A DNA stretch of 13,862 nt, taken from an uncultured Erythrobacteraceae bacterium. GTDB lineage: Bacteria; Pseudomonadota; Alphaproteobacteria; Sphingomonadales; Sphingomonadaceae. The position numbers were made by a program, and so were the translations under genes. Positions within the stretch are counted from its first letter, which is position 1. Every line of letters begins with the position of its first letter. The DNA lies in contig CAMLQG010000095.1 of NCBI GenBank assembly GCA_946482075.1, positions 1 to 13,862 on the forward strand, written 5' to 3'. The notes under the pieces were generated by a model. The model did not search any database, was not told the DNA's origin, and was given only the letters and a program-made list of their open reading frames with translations. This document shows, one piece after another, positions 1 to 6,733 of the stretch.

Positions 1-32
1 TCGCGTGTAGGAAAACGGTTTTTGGCCTCGAT

Positions 33-56
33 CCCCCTCCCGCAAGCGGGAGGGGG
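33..56. repeat. Perfect GC-rich palindrome downstream of the methyltransferase
   Basis: Two 11-base arms, CCCCCTCCCGC (33-43) and GCGGGAGGGGG (46-56), are exact reverse complements separated by AA. In RNA this folds as a 10-bp stem with a 4-base loop. It lies 6 bases past the stop codon of the leftward methyltransferase, so it may end or stabilise that transcript. No run of T follows on the leftward strand, so it is not a textbook intrinsic terminator. Its make-up resembles small dispersed palindromes of sphingomonad genomes; that comparison is from memory and the element occurs only once in this window. Confidence 0.55.
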
Positions 57-62
57 GAAGTA

Positions 63-695
63 TTACCCCGCCCGCACCGCTTCGCCCCACTCCATCCAGC
101 TCGCGAATTTGGGCATCTTAGGCATGTAACCCTGGTCGATCGGCTGAACCGTGAAGCCGGCCTGTTCCACGGCCCCGCCCACCGGCCGCGTAAGGTGGCA
201 ACCGCCCATCAGCACTTTCCAGGTCGGCTCGATCCGTTCCTGCCAGCGCTGGACCTTGGGTTCCGGCGCGCGGCCATGCTCCAGATAGAGCAGCCTGCCG
301 CCCGGCTTCAGGATGCGGCGCAATTCCTTCAGCACCTGCGCGCTGTCTTCCACCGAGCAGAGCGTATAGGTGCAGACGACCGTATCGAAGCTTTCGTCTT
401 CGAAGGGGATATTCTCACCGAAACCGTGGCGGATATCGGCTTCCCAGCCCTTCTGACGCGCCTGTTCCCGCGCATATTCGAGCAGCTTTCCCGAAGGATC
501 GAGCCCGGAAAAAGCGGTGACCTTCTCCCGATCATAGAACTGCTGGTTCAGCCCCCCGCCGCAACCGATCTCGAACACGCGGCCGCTGGCACGGGGAACG
601 ACCTGGGCGCGGCGTTCCGCCACCGCCGCATTCGCGCACCCGACCTTGATGATCCGCGGAACGACGTGTTCGTCATACCAGTTCTTCAAGCCCAT
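63..695 (-). CDS. Class I SAM-dependent methyltransferase (Methyltransf_11 type)
   Basis: A 210-residue cytosolic protein, probably a small-molecule, quinone or lipid methyltransferase; the substrate is not recognisable. The SAM-binding motif I is VFEIGCGGG at residues 40-48, followed by the acidic residue of motif II (GLDPSG, D66). A motif near residue 103 (SFDTVVCTYTLCSV) and the post-motif LKPGGRLLYLEHG at 129-141 complete the Rossmann methyltransferase signature. The C-terminal third (EPTWKVLMGGCHLTR and following) resembles the METTL7/UbiE-like small methyltransferases. The start is well supported: an in-frame TGA lies two codons upstream, and a GGGAGGG Shine-Dalgarno (703-709, reverse strand) sits 7 bases before the ATG. 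It diverges from the ATP-grasp gene at 814, so the two may share a regulatory region. A link to that cluster's pathway is possible but unproven. Confidence 0.9.
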   Translation of the reverse strand: MGLKNWYDEHVVPRIIKVGCANAAVAERRAQVVPRASGRVFEIGCGGGLNQQFYDREKVTAFSGLDPSGKLLEYAREQARQKGWEADIRHGFGENIPFEDESFDTVVCTYTLCSVEDSAQVLKELRRILKPGGRLLYLEHGRAPEPKVQRWQERIEPTWKVLMGGCHLTRPVGGAVEQAGFTVQPIDQGYMPKMPKFASWMEWGEAVRAG

Positions 696-760
696 CCTTC
701 ATCCCTCCCCATGATCTGCCCCAAGACGCCAGCCTCAAAGCCTTGCCTTAATCTGGCCAT
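686..760 (-). CDS. Candidate 24-codon leader ORF overlapping the methyltransferase start
   Basis: On the reverse strand an ATG at 760-758 follows AAGGGAGG with 5 bases between, a better ribosome site than most in this window. It opens 24 codons (beginning MARLRQGFEAG) and ends at a TGA at 688-686, inside the first codons of the methyltransferase that starts at 695. A stop overlapping the next start is the arrangement used for translational coupling. The peptide has no recognisable domain and could be chance in GC-rich DNA. It also overlaps the unlikely TTG start (763) of the divergent gene. Treat it as a hypothesis. Confidence 0.25.
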   Translation of the reverse strand: MARLRQGFEAGVLGQIMGRDEGWA

Positions 761-813
761 GATTGCCTCCCTTATCCAGCGCAGACGCAGTTCTGTCCAC
801 GAGCGAGAGTGAA

Positions 814-2034
814 ATGACCGCCACCACCCATCCGACCACGACCGGCCAGGCAGAAGCCATGCGCCTGCGGCCGAAGCAGGTTCTGGGGCGGTGGTACTAT
901 TTCAAGAAGAGCTTCTCGCTGTTTCCGGGCATAGTGAAGGCGAAATCGGGCGATTTCCTGGTCGATTACTATCGCCGGAGAGCCGCCGCGCAGTCCCTCC
1001 CGCGCAAGGCGATCAACGCTCTCACCTTTCTTGGATTCCGTGCCTGGATTCCCTGGCGGGCAAGAAAGGTCGCGGCGAAATATGGCCTGGACAAGGCCTG
1101 GACCGAGCGCGCCATCGAGATCGCCAGAGTGGATTTCGCCGATCCGAACGACATTGCGCTGTTCCGGATCGAACGTCCCGGCCAGCTCAAGGACTATATG
1201 CGGCGGTTCGAGAATGCGAACGTCAACAAGATCATCAACCCCGCGAACTGGCGGCCGGAATGCGTCCTGGCCAACAAGATCGATTTCTACGAACGCTGCG
1301 CCCGGCATGGCGTGCCCCACCCATTAGTGCGTGCGCTGATCATCAACGGAGTGCCAACCCCTTCCAGCCTTCCTTCGGCTGGCCGCCTTGCGTCCAAGCC
1401 GGCGGGCGGCGAAGGCGGAACCGGTTTCCGCATGCTGGATGCGACGGAGGCCGATGTCGCCGATCTGGCATCGTTCTCCCGCTTCCTGAAAGCGAAGCTG
1501 GGCGACACGCACGGCGAATGGCTGGTGCAGGATTGCATCACGCCGCATCCCGATCTCGCCGGCATCGCGATGAAAGCGCTGCCGACCTGCCGCATCACCA
1601 CGCTCTACGACGAACAGGGCGAGCCCGAGATCGTCACGCATGCGCTGCGTTTCCCGTCCGATCCCGATTCCCATGTCGACAACATCAAGTCGGGCGGGCT
1701 GATGGCGCCGATCGACCTGGCGACCGGCAAGCTCGGCGTAGGCTGCCGTGGCCGCGGACTGGGCGAATTTCCCACCCATCCCGTCACCGGCGCGCCGATC
1801 GAAGGGTTGCAGCTTCCGATGTGGGAACAGGCCAAGGCGCTTGTGATCGACACGCACAAGCGCGCTTTCCGGGAATACACGATGGTGGGCTGGGACGTGT
1901 CGCTGACGCCGAACGGACCCATCCTGATCGAAGGCAACGGAAAGCCCTGCATGATCGTGGCCCAGCGCGCCAATCGCAAAGGCGTGGGCGCAACCCGTTT
2001 CGGCGAATTGCTGGCCTATCATCTGGCACGCTGA
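814..2034 (+). CDS. Sugar-transfer-associated ATP-grasp ligase (ATPgrasp_ST family)
   Basis: A 406-residue protein that should use ATP to join a carboxylate to an amine (or similar nucleophile) through an acyl-phosphate. Family members are known from comparative genomics to sit in polysaccharide and capsule gene clusters; the substrates are undefined. Visible features: a helical N-terminal region to about residue 145; a second ATP-grasp motif NKIDFYERCARHGVPHP at 154-170; a nucleotide loop KPAGGEGGTGF at 195-205; a lysine- and glutamine-bearing segment LVQDCITPHPDL at 237-248; PTCRITTL at 257-264; VDNIKSGGL at 288-296; HPVTG at 322-326; VGWD at 358-361; and the metal-binding IEGN at 372-375. 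All are characteristic of this family. The ATG at 814 is preferred over an in-frame TTG at 763 because GAGAG precedes it and the extra 17 residues look non-coding. It is the first gene of a four-gene cluster; the next gene starts 82 bases downstream. Confidence 0.88.
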   Translation: MTATTHPTTTGQAEAMRLRPKQVLGRWYYFKKSFSLFPGIVKAKSGDFLVDYYRRRAAAQSLPRKAINALTFLGFRAWIPWRARKVAAKYGLDKAWTERAIEIARVDFADPNDIALFRIERPGQLKDYMRRFENANVNKIINPANWRPECVLANKIDFYERCARHGVPHPLVRALIINGVPTPSSLPSAGRLASKPAGGEGGTGFRMLDATEADVADLASFSRFLKAKLGDTHGEWLVQDCITPHPDLAGIAMKALPTCRITTLYDEQGEPEIVTHALRFPSDPDSHVDNIKSGGLMAPIDLATGKLGVGCRGRGLGEFPTHPVTGAPIEGLQLPMWEQAKALVIDTHKRAFREYTMVGWDVSLTPNGPILIEGNGKPCMIVAQRANRKGVGATRFGELLAYHLAR

Positions 2035-2051
2035 CGTGGACGAAAACAGGT

Positions 2052-2080
2052 TTGGGCTTGGCGCGGGAACCCAAGTCCGA
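2052..2080 (+). other. Hairpin between the two ATP-grasp genes
   Basis: TTGGGCTTGG (2052-2061) can pair with CCAAGTCCGA (2071-2080) over ten positions, two of them G-U, around a 9-base loop. It begins 17 bases after the stop of the first ATP-grasp gene and ends 36 bases before the start of the second. No T-run follows, so it is more likely an mRNA-stability or attenuation element, or chance, than a strong terminator. Confidence 0.35.
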
Positions 2081-2116
2081 TAGGTGCGCGCCCGTCCAGA
2101 ATGAAAGCTTTTTCCA

Positions 2117-3127
2117 TTGTCGAACCTGCCACAACCGCTTGTCATTCCCGAGAGCGCGAAAGCCGATCTCCGGATCATGTTCATCGCCAAGCACGCCCTC
2201 TGGCAGGGCGGCCTGCATCCTGAGGATGGCAGCCATGCCATCTATCACCAGGAGATCCGCGAAGTCCTCGAAGGGCTGAACCTCAACCTGCTCCTGGCGG
2301 ACAGCTATGCGGCGCTGTTCGACAAGCCGAAGGCCGATTTCGTCTTCCCGCTGCTCAATCGCGGCGGGTTCCTCAATTCCGAGATGCTGCTGCCCCTGCT
2401 CTGCACGCGTCACGGCATCAAGTTCCTCGGCGCGAGCCCGATCCTGCGCGGGCTGTCGGACGACAAGCACCTGACGAAGATGGTGGCCGTCCAGCGCGGC
2501 ATCCCCACCCTTCCCTGGGCGGTCTATCGCCGCGGCCAGGAACTGGACGAAAGCCTGCTGCCCGGCGCCCAGCGCTACGTGATCAAGCCGAACGCGTCTT
2601 CCGCGAGCTGGGGCGTCAGCGCGGCGAGCGATTGGGCCGAAGTGCGCGAGGCGGTGATCGGGCTCCACGAGGAAGGCCATGACGCGATCGTCGAGCCTTT
2701 CCTGTCGGGCGACGACATCGAAGTCTCGGTGATCACGATCAATGACGAGATCGTGATCCTGCCGATCATGGTCAACGAGCAGCATGATCCGAACGAGCTG
2801 CGCACCTATTGGGAAAAGCGCGATCTCGCCAAGGACAAGCCGCATTATCAGATGCGTCCGGCGGCCGATCCCGCCACGCTCGAACTGTCCGAGAAATATG
2901 CGCGGAACATGATGCGCGAATTCATGCCGTTCGATTATGGCCGGTTCGAGCTTCGGCGCGATCGCGAGACGGGCGAGATCAACTTCCTGGAAGTCAATCT
3001 CAACTGCAATCTCTGGTCGCGCAAGACGATCAGCATCGCGGCCCAAAGCCTGGGCTGGACGCATGCGCAGCTGATCGAGACGATCCTGGCCGAAAGCCTG
3101 CGTCGGCATGGCCTCATCACCCTCTAG
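2117..3127 (+). CDS. D-Ala-D-Ala ligase-like ATP-grasp protein of unknown substrate
   Basis: A 336-residue ATP-grasp protein with the overall layout of D-alanine--D-alanine ligases. It has an N-terminal Rossmann-like lobe (LRIMFIAKHALWQGG, 18-32; DFVFPLLNRGGFLNSEMLL, 74-92), DDKHLTKMVAVQRGIP at 115-130 (matching the Ddl 'DK..tK' region), and an ATP-binding strand and loop YVIKPNASSASWGVS at 154-168. IVEPFLSGDDIEVSVI (191-206) is close to the Ddl VEEF..G.E.EV segment. The metal end is RFELR (276-280) and FLEVNLNCNLWS (290-301), giving E292 and N294, where Ddl has an RxD and an ExNxxPG motif. The acid after the arginine is Glu (E278) and the PG is absent, so the substrate is probably not D-Ala. 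Start: TTG at 2117 is chosen because an in-frame stop lies at 2102-2104 and the next ATG (2177) would cut into the first beta strand. The Shine-Dalgarno is weak. The next gene follows after 10 bases. Confidence 0.82.
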   Translation: MSNLPQPLVIPESAKADLRIMFIAKHALWQGGLHPEDGSHAIYHQEIREVLEGLNLNLLLADSYAALFDKPKADFVFPLLNRGGFLNSEMLLPLLCTRHGIKFLGASPILRGLSDDKHLTKMVAVQRGIPTLPWAVYRRGQELDESLLPGAQRYVIKPNASSASWGVSAASDWAEVREAVIGLHEEGHDAIVEPFLSGDDIEVSVITINDEIVILPIMVNEQHDPNELRTYWEKRDLAKDKPHYQMRPAADPATLELSEKYARNMMREFMPFDYGRFELRRDRETGEINFLEVNLNCNLWSRKTISIAAQSLGWTHAQLIETILAESLRRHGLITL

Positions 3128-3137
3128 GCCGCCCGCC

Positions 3138-3950
3138 ATGGCTTCCGACGCGCTGCCGCCTTTCACTTGCATCGTGCTGGCCGCCCAGCGCACGGGGGTC
3201 GTCAACCCGCTGGCGGAGCGCGCGGGCGTTTCGCACAAATGCCTCGTGCCGATCGCCGGGCAGCCCCTGATCCTCTACGTGCTCGACACGCTGACGAAAG
3301 TGCCGAACCTGGAGCGCGTGCGGATCTCGGTCGAGCCCGAGATCCACGAGGAACTCGAGGCGCTGCTGCAGCGCTATGACGGCACCGGCGTGCGGCTGGA
3401 ACTGACTCCATCGCGGCCCGGCATCGCGGACAGCGTGCTGGATGCCTCGCAGGGGATCGATACCCCGCTCGTCGTGACGACGGCGGACAATGTGCTGCTG
3501 AACAGGGATGCGGTGAACGCGGTCCGCAGCGCACTGGTGGAAGCCGATGTCGTCGCCGCATTCGCGTCCGAAGCGGCGATCAAGGCGGTGCACCCGGAAG
3601 GGCAACGCAATTTCTACCGCTTCGCCGATGGCGGCTATTCCAACTGCAATCTCTATGCGGTCCGCGGCCGCCATGCGTTCGACGCGATCGGCATCTTCCG
3701 CGAAGGCGGCCAGTTCATGAAGAACCCGCGCCGTCTGATCACCGCCTTCGGTCTGTTCAACATCCTCCTGATGCGCGCCAAGCTCGTTTCGCTGCACGGC
3801 GCCATGAAGCGGATGTCGAAGCGCTTCCGCCTCGGCTTCAAGGCCGTGGTTTTCACCGATGGTTCGCTCGCGATCGATGTCGACAATGAACGGACATACC
3901 GGATCGCGGAAGAGATCCTGGTGAAGCGCGGCCGAGGCGCACAGAGCTGA
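3138..3950 (+). CDS. MobA-like nucleotidyltransferase (NTP_transf_3 family)
   Basis: A 270-residue protein expected to transfer a nucleoside monophosphate from NTP to a phosphorylated sugar or small alcohol, giving an activated building block. The N-terminal NTP-binding signature is CIVLAAQRTG (11-20), followed by HKCLVPIAGQPLI (33-45) with the phosphate-contacting lysine K34. The metal-binding aspartate lies in VVTTADNVLL (112-121, D117), and a second acidic pair is in AIDVDNERTYRIAEEIL (245-261), as in CDP-sugar and MobA-type enzymes. The usual glycine of LAAG is Gln here. Residues 200-235 (LITAFGLFNILLMRAKLVSLHGAMKRM) are unusually hydrophobic and basic and could bind the membrane or a lipid-related substrate. 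An ATG at 3108 in the same frame would overlap the upstream gene by 20 bases; 3138 fits the start of the first strand better. Nucleotide and acceptor are unknown. Confidence 0.85.
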   Translation: MASDALPPFTCIVLAAQRTGVVNPLAERAGVSHKCLVPIAGQPLILYVLDTLTKVPNLERVRISVEPEIHEELEALLQRYDGTGVRLELTPSRPGIADSVLDASQGIDTPLVVTTADNVLLNRDAVNAVRSALVEADVVAAFASEAAIKAVHPEGQRNFYRFADGGYSNCNLYAVRGRHAFDAIGIFREGGQFMKNPRRLITAFGLFNILLMRAKLVSLHGAMKRMSKRFRLGFKAVVFTDGSLAIDVDNERTYRIAEEILVKRGRGAQS

Positions 3951-3997
3951 AATGAGGCAGGCTTGCACTTGTGGGACGGCTCGTCCAAGTGGGCGCG

Positions 3998-5362
3998 ATG
4001 GCTGCTGACTCCCAAAAATATCAGGAAAAGTCGCCCCTCGCCCGCATCCTCGCCAACACGGTGTGGCTGCTTGGCGGGAAAGGCGTCAGCGCCATCTGCA
4101 GCCTCATCTATCTGGGCATCCTGACGCGCACGCTCGGACTCAAGGATTTCGGACACTTTTCGCTGATCTACGGTACGTCCCAGGCGCTGGTCGCGATCGC
4201 GGGATTCCAGACCTGGCGGGTGGTTGTCCGCTACGGCGCAACGCATGTGCTGAACAAGGACTGGGAAGCGTTCGGCCGGCTCGGCATGTTGGCCGGGGTC
4301 GTGGAAGCCACGGGCGCGATCGCCGGCTGTCTCATCGCCTATATTGCCTTCTATCATTTCAGCGAAGCGCTCGATCTCAACCGCTCCCTGATCAATACCG
4401 CGTTCTGGTTCAATTTCGCCGCCGTCTGGGCATTGTCCTCCTCGCCCACGGGGATGGTCCGGGCGCTCGATCGCTTCGACATCTCCGCGTATGTGGAAGC
4501 CATCATTCCGCTGCTCCGCCTCGGCACGGCGCTGACGATCTGGTGGACCGGCCCCAGCCTCTCCGCCTTCCTGACCGCCTGGGTCTCCGTCGATCTGCTG
4601 GTCGCCGTGATCTACTGGATCACGGCCAGGCGGTTATGTCCCCAGGCGGTGAAACTGGGCCATCTCAAGGGCTGGCGCCGCGCGCTGAACGAGAATCCCG
4701 GCCTCGCCCGGTTCTTCGGCGTGACCTATTCCAGCGCCAGCCTGGACGCCGTGGTCCGGCACGGACCGCTGCTTGCCGTCGGCTTCTTCGCCAGCACCCA
4801 GGCGGCCGGGCTCTATCGTCTCGCGCAGCAGCTCGCGCAGGGGCTGGGCAAGGTTTCGATCCTGCTCACGCGGGCGGTCTATGCGGAAATTTCCCGCGCA
4901 CGCGTCGTCACCGCAGCAGCCGAGTTCCGCAAGCTCGCCATGCAGACTTCGAAGATCGCCGGGCTCGGCGGATTGATCGTCGTCTCGCTGTCGATCCTCT
5001 ACGGACGCCAGCTGCTGGAAATGCTCGGCGGCGATGCGTTCGGCGTCGCTCATGCGATCCTTGTCCCCCTGGCGCTTGCCGCCTCGTTCGAACTGGCGAG
5101 CGTCGCTTTCGAGCCGGTGCTGCATTCGACCGGCAAGGCGCGCTTCGCGCTCGTCGCAAGGCTTCTGGCGGCCACGACCGTGGTGATCGGCGTGCTGACA
5201 CTGATCGGCCCCTATGATACGAAAGGCGCTGCATGGGCCGTGGCGCTGGGCGGCCTGGTGACTTATCTCGCCATGGGCCCGATGGCGCTCATTACCCTGC
5301 GGAGGCTCGATCATCCGGTTGACGAGCCGCCGAATACCGAGCCCAGCTCGGCAACACCATGA
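3998..5362 (+). CDS. Polysaccharide biosynthesis flippase (Wzx/MATE-like, multi-pass membrane)
   Basis: A 454-residue integral membrane protein of the polysaccharide synthase/oligosaccharide flippase group in the MOP superfamily. Such proteins move lipid-linked glycan intermediates from the cytoplasmic to the periplasmic leaflet. The N terminus LARILANTVWLLGGKGVSAICSL with YLGILTRTLGLKDFGHFSLIYG is the classic opening of these transporters (an A/G-rich first helix, then LTR.LG..dFG.fsl). About 11-12 hydrophobic segments follow, ending near residue 435 with an acidic, proline-rich cytosolic tail. ATG 3998 is preferred over a GTG at 3971 because AAGTGGG lies just ahead of it. It begins 47 bases after the nucleotidyltransferase and is the last gene of the cluster. 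It is the cluster's export step, but the cargo cannot be read from sequence. Confidence 0.9.
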   Translation: MAADSQKYQEKSPLARILANTVWLLGGKGVSAICSLIYLGILTRTLGLKDFGHFSLIYGTSQALVAIAGFQTWRVVVRYGATHVLNKDWEAFGRLGMLAGVVEATGAIAGCLIAYIAFYHFSEALDLNRSLINTAFWFNFAAVWALSSSPTGMVRALDRFDISAYVEAIIPLLRLGTALTIWWTGPSLSAFLTAWVSVDLLVAVIYWITARRLCPQAVKLGHLKGWRRALNENPGLARFFGVTYSSASLDAVVRHGPLLAVGFFASTQAAGLYRLAQQLAQGLGKVSILLTRAVYAEISRARVVTAAAEFRKLAMQTSKIAGLGGLIVVSLSILYGRQLLEMLGGDAFGVAHAILVPLALAASFELASVAFEPVLHSTGKARFALVARLLAATTVVIGVLTLIGPYDTKGAAWAVALGGLVTYLAMGPMALITLRRLDHPVDEPPNTEPSSATP

Positions 5363-5371
5363 ACAGGAAGC

Positions 5372-5393
5372 GTCCCGAGAACGATGTCGGGAC
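5372..5393 (+). terminator. Possible terminator hairpin after the flippase gene
   Basis: GTCCCGA (5372-5378) and TCGGGAC (5387-5393) form a 7-bp perfect stem around an 8-base loop, starting 9 bases past the flippase stop codon. The following bases (TGGACGTTTCCG) contain only a short T run, so any termination would be weak. It marks the boundary between the envelope cluster and the sdhB operon, which begins 82 bases further on. Confidence 0.4.
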
Positions 5394-5475
5394 TGGACGT
5401 TTCCGCAATCGTTGCTATGCCCGCGCCGACCGCGCAGTAATGACACGCTGCACAAGATTCTGGGAACGCTAAGCG

Positions 5476-6258
5476 ATGGCCGAATTCAGACTGCCCAAGA
5501 ACAGCATCATCACCAAGAAGGGCAAGACCCACGCCGCACCGGGTGCGTCGCGCGTGAAGAAGTTCAAGGTCTATCGCTACGATCCCGATAGCGGCGAAAA
5601 TCCGCGCTACGACACGTTCGAGATCGATCTCGACAATTGCGGGCCGATGGTGCTCGACGCGCTGATCAAGATGAAGAACGAACAGGACGCGACGCTCACT
5701 TTCCGTCGCTCCTGCCGCGAGGGCATCTGCGGCTCCTGCGCGATGAACATGAACGGCCGCAACGGCCTCGCCTGCACCACCGCGATCGAGGATCTGTCCG
5801 GCGACATCCGCATCACTCCGCTTCCCCACATGGAAGTGATCAAGGACCTGGTGCCGGACTTCACCCATTTCTACGCGCAATACGCGTCGATCCGTCCCTG
5901 GCTGCAAACCGTGTCCACCACGCCTTCGGGCAAGGAACGCCTCCAAAGCCCGCAGCAGCGCGAAAAGCTCGACGGCCTGTACGAGTGCATCCTGTGCGCC
6001 TGCTGCTCCACCAGCTGCCCCAGTTACTGGTGGAACTCCGACAAGTTCCTCGGCCCGGCGATCCTGCTCCAGGCCTATCGCTGGCTCGCCGACAGCCGCG
6101 ACGAGATGACGGGTGAGCGGCTGGACGAGCTCGAAGATCCCTTCCGCCTCTATCGCTGCCATACGATCATGAATTGCGCGAATGTCTGCCCCAAGGGCCT
6201 CAGCCCGGCCAAGGCGATCGCCGAGATCAAGAAGATGCAGGCCGAACGGCACGTCTGA
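5476..6258 (+). CDS. sdhB: Succinate dehydrogenase iron-sulfur subunit SdhB
   Basis: A 260-residue subunit of respiratory complex II. It carries electrons from the FAD of SdhA through three Fe-S clusters to quinone at the inner membrane, linking the TCA cycle to respiration. The plant-type [2Fe-2S] ligands are C80, C85, C88 and C100 ([10 protein letters not shown]...GLAC). The bacterial ferredoxin-type domain has [12 protein letters not shown] (C171, C174, C177, C181) and [14 protein letters not shown] (C228, C234, C238), which supply the [4Fe-4S] and [3Fe-4S] clusters; all ligands are intact. Length and motifs match standard SdhB. The ATG at 5476 is preceded by GGGAACG. The next gene begins 1 base after its stop. 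The sdhC, sdhD and sdhA genes, usually directly upstream in proteobacteria, are not within the roughly 5.4 kb upstream shown here. Confidence 0.98.
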   Translation: MAEFRLPKNSIITKKGKTHAAPGASRVKKFKVYRYDPDSGENPRYDTFEIDLDNCGPMVLDALIKMKNEQDATLTFRRSCREGICGSCAMNMNGRNGLACTTAIEDLSGDIRITPLPHMEVIKDLVPDFTHFYAQYASIRPWLQTVSTTPSGKERLQSPQQREKLDGLYECILCACCSTSCPSYWWNSDKFLGPAILLQAYRWLADSRDEMTGERLDELEDPFRLYRCHTIMNCANVCPKGLSPAKAIAEIKKMQAERHV

Positions 6259-6259
6259 C

Positions 6260-6733
6260 GTGACCGGCCGCAGTCTGGAACCGGGCAGTATCTATCTGGA
6301 CGAGCACGACCATCCCGACCATCCGGGATGGCGCGAATGGCGGTTGGCGGACCCTACGCGGTTCAACGGGGCCGTCCTGGGCCTCGTTCTCACGCGGTCC
6401 GAGGGCGGAAATCGCGCGCGCATTCGCCTGTTTCCGAAACATGTTCACACCAACATGCACAATGAAGTGCATGGCGGCGTGGTCATGGCGCTGATCGACA
6501 TCGCCATGTTTGCCGGGGCCACGATCGCCACCGGCAGGAATTTCGGCTACGGTCTGACGCTCGAGCTCAACACCCACTTCGTCGGGTCGGCCGACATAAT
6601 CCGTCCACTCGATGCCGCAGTGGAAGTCGTGCGGGAAACCGGGCGCCTCGTCTTCACGCGTGGCCTCGTGGTTCAGGATGACGATGTCGTTGCCTCGTTC
6701 AACGGCATCATCCGCAAACCGACTGGCCAATGA
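6260..6733 (+). CDS. PaaI-family hotdog-fold acyl-CoA thioesterase
   Basis: A 157-residue single hotdog domain. The family hydrolyses acyl- or aryl-CoA thioesters; the preferred acyl group here is unknown. The signature NEVHGGVVMALIDIAMFAGA (68-87) contains the HGG turn (71-73) and the catalytic-position acid D80 on the central helix. Later strands LTLELNTHFVGSA and DAAVEVVRETGRLVFTRGLVVQDDDVVASFNGIIRK follow the usual hotdog pattern. The GTG at 6260, one base after the sdhB stop, is chosen because upstream codons in this frame read as arginine-rich out-of-frame sdhB sequence. Its TGA overlaps the zapE ATG (ATGA, 6730-6733). The tight spacing implies co-transcription and translational coupling with sdhB and zapE. 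No role in succinate oxidation is known for this family. Confidence 0.9.
   Translation: MTGRSLEPGSIYLDEHDHPDHPGWREWRLADPTRFNGAVLGLVLTRSEGGNRARIRLFPKHVHTNMHNEVHGGVVMALIDIAMFAGATIATGRNFGYGLTLELNTHFVGSADIIRPLDAAVEVVRETGRLVFTRGLVVQDDDVVASFNGIIRKPTGQ

Noticed and set aside
763..813. TTG start extending the first ATP-grasp protein by 17 residues
   Set aside because: No ribosome site before the TTG, a serine-rich non-conserved stretch, and a better ATG at 814 with GAGAG upstream.
1784..3238. 484-codon leftward open frame opposite the ATP-grasp genes
   Set aside because: High GC keeps the opposite strand open. It lies over three well-supported genes and its translation is low-complexity (D/R/H/Q-rich) with no domain.
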